The notes under the pieces: generated by a model
What the model was told of the DNA's origin: nothing
The model's input: only the letters and a program-made list of their open reading frames with translations
The model's database searches: none
Shown here: positions 27,914 to 36,372 of the stretch, piece after piece
Layout of the letters: each line of letters begins with the position of its first letter
Numbering within the stretch: the stretch's first letter is position 1
Translations under genes and position numbers: made by a program
NCBI GenBank assembly: GCA_002345575.1
Contig: DDVX01000015.1
Span: forward strand, 124,001 to 188,000
Direction of reading: 5' to 3'
Length of the DNA stretch: 64,000 nucleotides
DNA from: Stutzerimonas stutzeri
GTDB taxonomy: Bacteria; Pseudomonadota; Gammaproteobacteria; Pseudomonadales; Pseudomonadaceae

Positions 27914-28450
27914 ATGCCCGATATCACCGTTTACACCATAGGGCATTCAACGAGGCCCATTGAGCAGTTCGTGGAGCTCATACGAGGCTTCGATGTGGAT
28001 ACTGTGGTGGACATCAGAACGGTCCCGCGGTCCCGAACCAACCCTCAATACAATCTCGACTCGCTGCCGGAAAGTCTCGCTGAGTTCGGTATCAGGCATT
28101 ACCGGATTTCGGAACTGGGGGGCTTGCGCAAGAAGTCGAGCACTGTTCCTGCCGAAACCAACGCGTTCTGGGTGAACCGCAGTTTCCACAATTATGCCGA
28201 TTATGCGATTTCAGAGGAATTTGAAACTGGCTTGAACCAGCTTCTTGAACTCAGCGAATCTCGAACGTGCGCCATCATGTGCGCAGAGGCGGTCTGGTGG
28301 CGATGCCACCGAAGGATAGTTACAGACTACCTATTGGTGCGAAACGCCAAGGTCTTCCACATCATGGGTGAGGGAAAAGCGAACGAGGCAACGCTCAACC
28401 CAGCTGCAAGTATCCACGGGCTAAAGGTGTTTTACCCTGCCACGGAGTGA
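27914..28450 (+). CDS. DUF488 domain protein
   Basis: A 178-residue protein with the DUF488 hallmarks YTIGHSTRPIEQFVELI near the N-terminus, VVDIRTVPRSRTNPQYN, and CAEAVWWRCHRRIV near residue 125, the cluster of Cys, Glu, Trp, Cys, His and Arg thought to form a site. The family's function is not settled. It is intact, with its own start ATG, beside degraded sequence. Confidence 0.9.
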   Translation: MPDITVYTIGHSTRPIEQFVELIRGFDVDTVVDIRTVPRSRTNPQYNLDSLPESLAEFGIRHYRISELGGLRKKSSTVPAETNAFWVNRSFHNYADYAISEEFETGLNQLLELSESRTCAIMCAEAVWWRCHRRIVTDYLLVRNAKVFHIMGEGKANEATLNPAASIHGLKVFYPATE

Positions 28451-28672
28451 TCCGGCTTTTGGCCTGCTGCTAGTTTCCGAGAAGTACAGCTTGTATGGCG
28501 TACTAGAACCATAAACGGCAGGTGCATAAACAGTTGATAGCCTTGGCATGTCCCCTGTTGCACATCTCGAATCGGCTTAGACGGCACCGCGATCTGAACT
28601 GACTCTGCGAGGTCGTATGCAGTACTCCGGCCGACTTGCGAGCCGCGACGACTTACTGCCCGAGAGGTGCCT

Positions 28673-29143
28673 ATGTTCGAAGCTCCGCTGTTGGAAATCC
28701 TGGCCCGGGGCAGCGCTGTCTACCTGCTGATCGTGGTAGCAATACGCCTGCTACCCAAGCGGCAAATGGGCAGCATCGCCCCTAACGATATGATCGCTCT
28801 GATCATCGTCGGCAGCCTAGCGGCGGATGCAATCATGGGCGACGTCAAGGCACCGGCTGACATCCTGCTGTTGATCCTGGTGATACTGTCCTGGGACTAC
28901 CTATCCAACCTCGCCGAGTACCACTTTCCGCGCTTTCGAGGCGTTGCTCAGGATTCACCCACGCTGCTTATCTACCAAGGCGTGCTGCTTCGCAAGAACC
29001 TGCGCAGAGAGAAACTCACTGAGCAGGAGCTGGCGGCCAGTCTGCGCATGCAAGGCATTGACGAGATTGCCCAAGTGCAGCAGGCGATTCTGGAGGTGGA
29101 CGGCCAGATCAGCGTCGTGACGAAGCAGCAGGACACACGATAG
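28673..29143 (+). CDS. DUF421 (YetF-like) membrane protein
   Basis: A 156-residue protein with three N-terminal hydrophobic segments (residues about 10-25, 38-55 and 62-82) and a cytosolic DUF421 domain (LIYQGVLLRKNLRREKLTEQEL, IAQVQQAILEVDGQISV). The start is the ATG at 28673, spaced correctly from GAGAGG; the upstream GTG at 28667 lies within that site. The family occurs in stress and envelope contexts, but its role is unknown. Confidence 0.88.
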   Translation: MFEAPLLEILARGSAVYLLIVVAIRLLPKRQMGSIAPNDMIALIIVGSLAADAIMGDVKAPADILLLILVILSWDYLSNLAEYHFPRFRGVAQDSPTLLIYQGVLLRKNLRREKLTEQELAASLRMQGIDEIAQVQQAILEVDGQISVVTKQQDTR

Positions 29144-29208
29144 CCACTCGGCAGCCTCCATCAAATCGTCTGTGGCAGCTGGCTGTTCGTGCTCCCAATA
29201 CAAGCGCC

Positions 29209-29940
29209 TTAGCTTCGCTCCAATACCGGCGCATGCTCAGCCATCAACTCCATTATCCAGTCGATAAATACGCGTAGCTTGGCGCTGACATGGCGATTCG
29301 GAGGGAATGCCAGGTACATCGGCATCGGCGCCATCTGCCAGTCTTCGAATAGCGCTACCAGCTCGCCGCTAGCCAGGTGCGGCTTGGCCATGTACTGCGG
29401 TAGCCAGAGTATGCCCAGACCCGCCAGACCTGCGGCGAGGTAGGCATTGCCGTCGTCTACCGTCAGCAGCGGGCGGCCCTGGGCCTCAATGCTTTCCGCG
29501 CCCCGCTGCAGTGCATAGGGTAAGGTCTTTCCTGTACGCGACCAGAGAAAGCCAACGGTACTGTGCCTGTCATCCTCAAGCTCATGAGGGTGTGCCGGCG
29601 TCCCGAGTCGCTGCAGGTAGCTTGGCGCCGCATAGATGCCGAGTTTCAAGTCGCCCACGTGCCGCGCCACCAGCGATTGATCGACGATCTCGCCGCCACG
29701 TATCACGCAGTCAACGTTCTCGCCAATGATGTCGACTATGCGGTCGCTCACGCCCATGATCAGCTGGATTTCCGGGTAGCGGGCGTAGAACGCCGGTAAG
29801 GCCGGGATCAATAACATACGCGCCAGTGGGCTGGGCACATCCACCCGCAGTCGCCCACGCGGTGTCATCGACGCGCTGGACAAGCTGGTTTCGGCATCTT
29901 CCATATCGGCTAGCAGACGAATGACGCGCTCGTCGGTGTG
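29209..29940 (-). pseudogene. LysR-type regulator lacking its DNA-binding domain
   Basis: The frame encodes a complete LysR effector domain: VIRLLADMEDAETSLSS linker, then TPRGRLRVDVPSPLARM, IVDIIGENVDCVIRGGE, LAAGLAGLGILWLPQYM and a normal C-terminus. The N-terminal winged helix (about 70 residues) is missing; upstream of about 29940 the frame continues with unrelated sequence (DHFDFKVEAGQPC). Without a DNA-binding domain it cannot act as a LysR regulator. Confidence 0.75.
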
Positions 29941-30096
29941 ACATGGCTGGCCGGCTTCGACTTTGAAATCAAAGTGATCGCCAAGCTGGCGCAATAGCTC
30001 TGACTACGGGCCTCGCGCTCGTAGAACACAATTGCTTTGCTTACCACATGAGCACCGGATCTATCAGGGCCAAAAAACCGGGAGGCAGGAAGACGA

Positions 30097-30122
30097 AAGC
30101 CCGCATAAGCGGGCTTTCGTGT
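30097..30122 (-). terminator. Terminator hairpin after guaA
   Basis: CGAAAGCCCGC and GCGGGCTTTCG form an 11-bp stem with a 4-nt loop, 30 bp past the guaA stop. The following T-run is poor. Confidence 0.7.
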
Positions 30123-30152
30123 GCTGCGGTTAAGGGTGGCGAGGTGTTCCGC

Positions 30153-31733
30153 TCACTCCCACTCGATCGTCGCTGGCGGCTTGCTCGACACATCGTAGGT
30201 GACGCGAGAAATGCCTTCGATTTCATTGATGATGCGGTTGGAAACCTTCTCCAGCAGCGCATAGGGCAGATGAGCCCAGCGGGCAGTCATGAAGTCGATG
30301 GTTTCCACCGCACGCAGGGCGACGACCCAAGCGTAGCGACGGCCATCGCCGACTACACCCACTGACTTAACCGGCTGGAACACCACGAAGGCCTGGCTGG
30401 TCTTGTGGTACCAGTCGAAGTTGCGCAGTTCCTCGATGAAGATGTGATCGGCGCGACGCAGCAGGTCGGCGTATTCCTTCTTCACTTCGCCAAGGATTCG
30501 CACGCCGAGGCCTGGGCCAGGGAAAGGATGACGGTAGACCATGTCGTACGGCAGGCCGAGTTCAAGGCCGATCTTGCGCACTTCGTCCTTGAACAGCTCA
30601 CGCAGCGGCTCGACTAGCTTGAGGTTCATTTCCTCCGGCAGGCCGCCCACGTTGTGGTGCGACTTGATCACGTGAGCCTTGCCGCTCTTAGCGCCAGCGG
30701 ACTCGATCACGTCTGGATAGATGGTGCCTTGGGCAAGGAACTGGATGTTGTCGAGCTTGCTGGCCTGGGCGTCGAACACGTCGATAAAGGTACGGCCAAT
30801 GATCTTGCGCTTCTTCTCCGGGTCGGCTTCGCCGGCAAGGTTGTCAAGGAACTGCGCTTCGGCGTCGGCGCGGATGACCTTGACGCCCATGTTCTCGGCG
30901 AACATGGCCATCACCTGGTCACCTTCGTGCAGGCGCAGCAAGCCATTATCGACGAAGACGCAGGTCAGCTGATCACCGATGGCCTTGTGCAGCAGCGCCG
31001 CGACCACCGAGGAATCGACACCGCCTGACAGGCCCAGCAGCACGTTGGCATTGCCTACCTGAGCGCGGACCTGTTCGATCAGGTCATCGACGATGTTGGA
31101 CGGCGTCCACAGCGCTTCACAACCGCAGATATCCAGCAGGAAACGCGAGAGGATACGGCCCCCCTGACGGGTGTGGGTCACTTCAGGATGGAATTGCACG
31201 CCGTAGTAGCCGCGCGTGTCGTCGCCCATGGCCGCGATCGGGCAGCTCGGGGTGCTGGCCAGGATGTTGAAGCCTTCCGGGAGATCGGTGACTTTGTCGC
31301 CGTGGCTCATCCAGACATCGAGGGCGAACATGCCGTCGTCGCCCATATGATCCTCGATGCCTTCGAACAGCTTCGACTTGCCAACCAGATCGACACGGGC
31401 GTAGCCAAATTCGCGCTCATCGGAACTCTGCACCCTGCCGCCCAGCTGTTCGGACATGGTCTGCATGCCGTAGCAAATGCCGAACAGCGGCACGTTTAAG
31501 TCAAACACCGCCTGAGGCGCCCGAGGACTGCCTTCGGCATGCACGGACTCCGGGCCGCCAGCGAGGATGATCCCGCGCGGATTGAATTCGCGGATGTCCT
31601 CATCACTCATGTCGAAGGGATGCAGTTCGCAATAAACGCCAAGCTCACGCACGCGACGGGCGATCAGCTGGGTGTATTGGGAGCCGAAATCGAGGATGAG
31701 AACGCGATGGGCGTGAATGTCGGGGTGAGACAT
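30153..31733 (-). CDS. guaA: GMP synthase (glutamine-hydrolysing)
   Basis: A 526-residue protein, the usual length, converting XMP to GMP. The class I glutaminase domain has GPESV, the nucleophile Cys in FGICYGMQTM and HPEVTHT; the ATP-pyrophosphatase domain has the PP-loop GLSGGVDSSV; the dimerisation domain ends PPATIEWE. The start ATG at 31733 is preceded by GAAGGAAAG. The frame extends upstream but through the guaB-guaA repeat region, which is not coding. Confidence 0.98.
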   Translation of the reverse strand: MSHPDIHAHRVLILDFGSQYTQLIARRVRELGVYCELHPFDMSDEDIREFNPRGIILAGGPESVHAEGSPRAPQAVFDLNVPLFGICYGMQTMSEQLGGRVQSSDEREFGYARVDLVGKSKLFEGIEDHMGDDGMFALDVWMSHGDKVTDLPEGFNILASTPSCPIAAMGDDTRGYYGVQFHPEVTHTRQGGRILSRFLLDICGCEALWTPSNIVDDLIEQVRAQVGNANVLLGLSGGVDSSVVAALLHKAIGDQLTCVFVDNGLLRLHEGDQVMAMFAENMGVKVIRADAEAQFLDNLAGEADPEKKRKIIGRTFIDVFDAQASKLDNIQFLAQGTIYPDVIESAGAKSGKAHVIKSHHNVGGLPEEMNLKLVEPLRELFKDEVRKIGLELGLPYDMVYRHPFPGPGLGVRILGEVKKEYADLLRRADHIFIEELRNFDWYHKTSQAFVVFQPVKSVGVVGDGRRYAWVVALRAVETIDFMTARWAHLPYALLEKVSNRIINEIEGISRVTYDVSSKPPATIEWE

Positions 31734-31749
31734 GGGCTTTCCTTCGGAA

Positions 31750-31828
31750 AAAGCTTGAAGCTGAAAGCCAGAAGCTGGAAGCAGAGGCCCGAAGTCGCGA
31801 CTCCAGCCTCCAGCTTCCAGCTTCCAGC
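31750..31828. repeat. Degenerate GAAGCTTGAAGCTGG-type repeats forming an inverted repeat between guaB and guaA
   Basis: The left arm (31750-31783) has AAGCTTGAAGCTGAAAGCC and GAAGCTGGAAGC; the right arm (31801-31828) has CTCCAGCTTCCAGCTTCCAGC in part. The arms pair in several registers. Similar AAGCTT/AGCTGGAAGC arrays occur between genes in some pseudomonads. Confidence 0.75.
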
Positions 31829-31848
31829 GCCTGTTAATCGAGGCTGGA

Positions 31849-33318
31849 TCAACCGACCCGGTAGTTCGGCGCCTCTTTAGTGATCTGCACGTCATGCACG
31901 TGCGATTCGGCCATGCCGGCGCCGGTGATGCGCACGAACTGTGGCCGCGAACGCATCTCTTCGACGGTGGCGCAGCCGGTATAACCCATGGAAGCGCGGA
32001 GGCCACCCATCAGCTGGTGGATGATAGCTGCCAGCGCGCCCTTATACGGTACGCGGCCTTCGATACCTTCGGGCACCAGTTTTTCGGCACCGGCGGAAGA
32101 GTCCTGGAAATAACGATCCGAGGAGCCCTGGGCCTGCGCCATGGCGCCGAGCGAGCCCATGCCGCGGTAAGCCTTATAGGAGCGACCCTGGAACAGCTCG
32201 ATCTCGCCTGGAGCCTCTTCGGTGCCAGCGAACATCGAGCCCATCATCACCGCGTTAGCGCCGGCCACGATGGCCTTGGACAGATCGCCGGAAAAACGGA
32301 TGCCGCCGTCAGCGATCATCGGCACGCCGGTACCTTCAAGGGCAGCGGACACATTGGCAATGGCGGAAATTTGCGGCACGCCAACACCCGCGACGATGCG
32401 CGTGGTGCAGATCGAGCCAGGACCGATACCAACTTTGACGCCATCAGCACCGGCTTCAACCAGTGCCAGCGCGGCTTCGCCGGTGGCGATGTTGCCGCCG
32501 ATCACCTGCACCTGCGGGAAGTTCTGCTTCACCCAGCGCACGCGCTCTATCACTCCCTTGGAGTGGCCGTGGGCAGTATCCACCACCACCACATCGACAC
32601 CGGCTGCTGCCAGTGCTTCGACACGCTCAGCGGTGTCTGCACCGGTACCTACGGCCGCGCCGACGCGCAGACGCCCCTGCTCATCCTTGGACGCCAGCGG
32701 GTAGGTCTTGGCTTTCTCGATATCGCGGAAGGTCACTAGGCCGCGCAAATGGAATTTGTCGTCGACCACCAGCATCTTCTCGATGCGATGCTCGTAAAGC
32801 TTGGTTTTGATCTCTTCCAGGCCGGTGCCTTCCTTGACGGTGACCAGCTTGTCCTTGGGCGTCATGATCGCTGCAACGGAATCGCCGGCGTTGGGCGTGA
32901 AGCGCAGGTCACGACCGGTGACGATACCGACCAGCTCCTTGCCGGAAATTACCGGAAAGCCGGAAAAGCCCAGGTCATGAGCCTTGCGCAGAAGCTCGCT
33001 GATCTTGGTTTCCGGGGTGACAGTAACCGGATCATGAACAATGGCCGTTTCATGGCGCTTGACCTTGCGCACTTCGATGGCCTGTTGCTCGATGCTCATG
33101 TTCTTGTGAATGATGCCGATGCCGCCTTCCTGCGCCATGGCGATGGCCAGGCGAGCTTCAGTGACGGTATCCATGGCCGCGGAAACCAGGGGGATATTCA
33201 GCTCAATGCCACGGGTCAGACGGGTTTTTAGGCTGACATCCTTCGGCAGAACCTCGGAATATCCGGGGATCAGGAGAACATCATCGAATGTCAGGGCTTC
33301 TTGGCTGATACGCAGCAT
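31849..33318 (-). CDS. guaB: IMP dehydrogenase
   Basis: A 489-residue enzyme that oxidises IMP to XMP, the step before GuaA. The (beta/alpha)8 barrel carries the catalytic Cys in GPGSICTTRIV; two CBS domains are inserted at about residues 95-210 (ETKISELLRKAHDLGFSGFPV). N-terminal FDDVLLIPGYSEVLP is typical. The start ATG at 33318 has GGGAGC upstream. It forms an operon with guaA 115 bp downstream. Confidence 0.98.
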   Translation of the reverse strand: MLRISQEALTFDDVLLIPGYSEVLPKDVSLKTRLTRGIELNIPLVSAAMDTVTEARLAIAMAQEGGIGIIHKNMSIEQQAIEVRKVKRHETAIVHDPVTVTPETKISELLRKAHDLGFSGFPVISGKELVGIVTGRDLRFTPNAGDSVAAIMTPKDKLVTVKEGTGLEEIKTKLYEHRIEKMLVVDDKFHLRGLVTFRDIEKAKTYPLASKDEQGRLRVGAAVGTGADTAERVEALAAAGVDVVVVDTAHGHSKGVIERVRWVKQNFPQVQVIGGNIATGEAALALVEAGADGVKVGIGPGSICTTRIVAGVGVPQISAIANVSAALEGTGVPMIADGGIRFSGDLSKAIVAGANAVMMGSMFAGTEEAPGEIELFQGRSYKAYRGMGSLGAMAQAQGSSDRYFQDSSAGAEKLVPEGIEGRVPYKGALAAIIHQLMGGLRASMGYTGCATVEEMRSRPQFVRITGAGMAESHVHDVQITKEAPNYRVG

Positions 33319-33397
33319 GGCGGGGGCTCCCAGGCGGGAAAAAGGAAGCGCGGCATTATACCTGCCAGAGCGCCCGTACTCAACGCGCATCGCCGGT

Positions 33398-33946
33398 TTA
33401 GCGATCCACCCTGACCTGTACGCAGGCGAAGCCCATTCGTTCGGCGAACGCTTCGACGAAGGCCTCGCTTAACCCAGCCTCGGCCCAGCCGTTAAAAATG
33501 AATCCCAGATTGGAAAAGGCGCAAGGCTGCAGGAATAGAAAACCATTGATGTCATCTTCAAAGCCACATTCGGGACAGGTGAATACATCGGTTTCTCCTG
33601 GCCACCACGTCTCCAGGCTGTCGAACAGCGGCACGCCGATCTCTTGCCGACAGTGGGGACAGCCCGCCTCCCCTAGAAACCCGTGCGTGGGCATGTAGAT
33701 GCAGCGACGAGTGACAATTTCCAGCCCGTTATGTGGTCGGCCGTACGGCAGCTGTTCCGGATGCTGTGCGATACGCCTGGCTCCCGGTCCGATGGCATAG
33801 GCCATGCCATCGCCACTCAGGCCGCAAGTTGTCGGCAGCTCCTCGACGATCTCGCTCTTGACTAGCCAACGTAACAGGGCCCGAGCTTTTGCTTCATGGG
33901 CAGGCAGGCTGGATATCCGAGGGACGAGGATCAGTTGCGCGGTCAT
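33398..33946 (-). CDS. Conserved Pseudomonas protein with a zinc-ribbon-like Cys pattern
   Basis: A 182-residue protein of unknown function. Cysteines in GCPHCRQ and TCPECGFEDD could bind zinc. The ends are ordinary globular sequence with no signal peptide or membrane segment. It stands alone upstream of guaB on the same strand, 80 bp away. Confidence 0.8.
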   Translation of the reverse strand: MTAQLILVPRISSLPAHEAKARALLRWLVKSEIVEELPTTCGLSGDGMAYAIGPGARRIAQHPEQLPYGRPHNGLEIVTRRCIYMPTHGFLGEAGCPHCRQEIGVPLFDSLETWWPGETDVFTCPECGFEDDINGFLFLQPCAFSNLGFIFNGWAEAGLSEAFVEAFAERMGFACVQVRVDR

Positions 33947-33985
33947 AACGATGCTTGCTACGGCAAATGGAGGGCGGGCAGCTTA

Positions 33986-34156
33986 GGGTTTGTTGACGTT
34001 TCGTCGCAAGCCGCGTTGCGGCGGCAATATCGCCAAGTAAGGCGCGGGACGTAGGTAATGGTCGGCCCTTACCAAGTCACGCAACGCGCATGGCGCTATT
34101 TGACGCAGCACCCAAAAAGGGCCATGCGCGGCTGCATACGAAACGTCAACAGACCC
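33986..34156. mobile_element. MITE-like element with about 30-bp terminal inverted repeats
   Basis: The left end GGGTTTGTTGACGTTTCGT (33986-34004) and the inverted right end, read as GGGTCTGTTGACGTTTCGT (34138-34156), match except for one base, and similarity continues to ...GCCGCG. The inside (about 110 bp) has no gene. A clear target duplication is not visible. Size and structure suit a non-autonomous miniature transposon. Confidence 0.65.
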
Positions 34157-34186
34157 TTGTGCTACGAGCAAATCAAGTCATATCGC

Positions 34187-34645
34187 TCAGAGCGTTTGCG
34201 AAGCCGATCGGCTTCTACGCTGCTCTACCCAACGTGCCCGTAGCACGTCGTAGGTCCAATTGAAGGCAACTGTGTAAGGCAGAAAAAACAGAATCAGGCC
34301 GATATCCAACAGCAGTGCTTCTAGCAAAGTGATCGACAGCCACCACGCGGCCAATGGAACGAGCGCGACGATCAGACCCGCCTCGAAGAGCGTTGCATGA
34401 ATCAGACGTACCCGTAGGCTCCGCTGAAACCTCAGGCGACTCTGCGCTCGGTCGAACAAGTAGTTGAACAGCATGTTCCAGAGCATCGCCACAGTGGAAA
34501 ACATCAGAGTCAGCGCTCCCAGATGCAGCAACGGCTTGTCCATCAGCAACGCCAATGCCGGCGCACAGATGGCTACGGCGATAAGCTCGAACGCAAGCGC
34601 GTGACCGATGCGCTCGCGCATAGAACGCTGCGGTGGCTGGTTCAT
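34187..34645 (-). CDS. PACE-family multidrug/biocide efflux transporter
   Basis: A 152-residue inner-membrane protein with four helices arranged as two BTP domains: ERIGHALAFELIAVAICAP and then LMFSTVAMLWNMLFNYLFDR in the first half, HATLFEAGLIVALVPLAAWW and FLPYTVAFNWTYDVLRARW in the second. PACE pumps export chlorhexidine, acriflavine or polyamines. The start ATG at 34645 has AAAGGTG upstream. A LysR regulator usually sits opposite; here that regulator is broken. Confidence 0.92.
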   Translation of the reverse strand: MNQPPQRSMRERIGHALAFELIAVAICAPALALLMDKPLLHLGALTLMFSTVAMLWNMLFNYLFDRAQSRLRFQRSLRVRLIHATLFEAGLIVALVPLAAWWLSITLLEALLLDIGLILFFLPYTVAFNWTYDVLRARWVEQRRSRSASQTL

Positions 34646-34744
34646 GAAGACACCTTTCGAGTGGAAAACTGGCGCTATCATCATCGGCAAAGTGGTTACC
34701 AGCAAGTCAGCTGCCATCGGGAAAGCGATATTAACCACGCCTCC

Positions 34745-35180
34745 AGAGTCACTTCAGGCCTTCGTTCATGCCGCTAGCTGCGGCCCGCTAAGTGCCGCAG
34801 CTCGGCGGTTGGGCAAGAGCCAAGTTGACTTTCAGCGAAGCAGTTGCACGCCTGGAGCTCGACTTAGGCGTCCAACTGTTCGAACGCTGCCCTCGCCAGC
34901 TGCTATTGAGCGAAGCCGGTGCCAACCTGTTGATTTATGCCACGGAGGTGCTAGCTGCCAGCAACTGTCTGATGCGCCACGCCGCACGCTGCTGGAAATG
35001 GCAGGGCTTGGCTTCGGTTAGGCAGCTCTGCCGCGCAACTGTTAACAAGTTACAACGCAAGGCAGTTGCAAGAGCTGCAACTGCCCGGTTGGCCCAAGCA
35101 CGTCCCGGTCGGCTTGGCCTGGTCACGTCAACACGAACTGCGGCCTTGCTGCTCGACCGCCTGCTCGAAAGGGCCTGAGC
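34745..35180 (+). pseudogene. LysR-type regulator of the PACE pump, frameshifted and deleted
   Basis: The HTH begins as ESLQAFVHAASCGPLSAAARRLGKSQ in one frame and continues in another as TFSEAVARLELDLGVQLFER and LLLSEAGANLL after a frameshift near 34818. No start codon fits. Most of the effector domain is gone, but a C-terminal piece (LQLPGWPKHVPVGLAWSRQH) appears in a third frame near 35070-35135. It is divergent from the pump gene. Confidence 0.8.
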
Positions 35181-35241
35181 GGCCGCCGAGGCAGCGCCAG
35201 CTTGGTGCGCCCATGGATGATGCAGGGCGCTCGACAGCCAG

Positions 35242-36228
35242 TTAGAGCAGTTCTTCGCGCAGCTGCTCAGCGGATTTGATCGACAGCAGTCCCGGCGCCA
35301 CGTCGAATGCCGTTTTCGCCCCGAACTGGCCCTGCTCATTCAGCCGGTAAGCCGCGCGTGCATAAGCCACCAGTACGCTAGCAGTGAATTCGGGGTTGCT
35401 TTCCAGCTGCAGCGAGTACTCAACAACCTGGGTGTGCGCTTCGCTGGTGTTGCCACTGCGGATCACGAAACCGCCGTGGGGCATGCGCTGGTGATCGCGA
35501 CGCAATTGCTCTTCGCTGATGAAATTAACCGTGGTGTCGTAGTCGGCGAAGTAGTTGGGCATGGTCACGATGGCCTGCTCCACAGCTGTCGCATCAGCAC
35601 CTTCGGCCAGCACTACATAACATTCGCGTGTGTGCTTTTCGCGGGTGCTTAATTCGGGACGTGTGCCGCTGCGTACGCGATCGATGGCGACCGGCGAAGG
35701 CAGCGTGTACTGCACACCGGCCTTGACGCCCGGCACTCGGCGTACGGCATCGGAATGGCCTTGGCTCAGTCCCTTGCCCCAGAAGGTATAGGTCACGCCA
35801 TCGGGCAACAGCGCTTCGCCGTAAAGACGGTTGATGGAGAACATCCCAGGGTCCCAGCCAATGGAGATCAGGGCCGTCTTGCCATTGGTTCGAGCCGGCT
35901 CATCTACCGAGGCGAAGTATTCGGGAATGCGGGCGTGGGTATCGAAGCTGTCCACGGTATTGAACATCGCTGCCAACTGCGGCCCCTGCTTGGGCAAGTC
36001 GTCCTTGGAGCCGCCGCAGAGGATCAGCACGTCGATGGCCTCGCGATGCTCGGGCAGCGTATCTATGGCATAGACCGGTGTGCCAGCCTCCAGCGGAGTC
36101 AGGTCGGCAGGCGCGCGGCGGGTGAAGATACCTACCAGCGTCATGTCCGGGTTCTTGCCGATGGCGGCTTCGACGCCTCGCCCGAGGTTGCCGTAACCGG
36201 CGATACCAATACGAATCTGCTTGCTCAT
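35242..36228 (-). CDS. ddh: meso-Diaminopimelate D-dehydrogenase
   Basis: A 328-residue NADPH-dependent enzyme that aminates tetrahydrodipicolinate directly to meso-DAP, bypassing the DapD-C-E-F steps. The nucleotide-binding motif GIAGYGNLGRGVE is at about residues 8-20; LCGGSKDDLP, SIGWDPGMFSINR, WGKGLSQGHSDAVRR and MPHGGFVIRSGNTSE are Ddh signatures. The ATG at 36228 has AAGGAG upstream. The length matches Corynebacterium and Gram-negative Ddh. The gene is uncommon in Pseudomonas. Confidence 0.93.
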   Translation of the reverse strand: MSKQIRIGIAGYGNLGRGVEAAIGKNPDMTLVGIFTRRAPADLTPLEAGTPVYAIDTLPEHREAIDVLILCGGSKDDLPKQGPQLAAMFNTVDSFDTHARIPEYFASVDEPARTNGKTALISIGWDPGMFSINRLYGEALLPDGVTYTFWGKGLSQGHSDAVRRVPGVKAGVQYTLPSPVAIDRVRSGTRPELSTREKHTRECYVVLAEGADATAVEQAIVTMPNYFADYDTTVNFISEEQLRRDHQRMPHGGFVIRSGNTSEAHTQVVEYSLQLESNPEFTASVLVAYARAAYRLNEQGQFGAKTAFDVAPGLLSIKSAEQLREELL

Positions 36229-36372
36229 GAACACAGCTCCTTGGTGAATCGTGACCGTTTGCGGCGGCAGGCCGCATTTAAGAAAGGGGCGAATGGTACG
36301 GGTCTGAGCCAATTACTGCAGCCCGAGTAAGCCAAAAGAGATTTCCACCCTGCTCGCGTGCAAGGCTTTATC

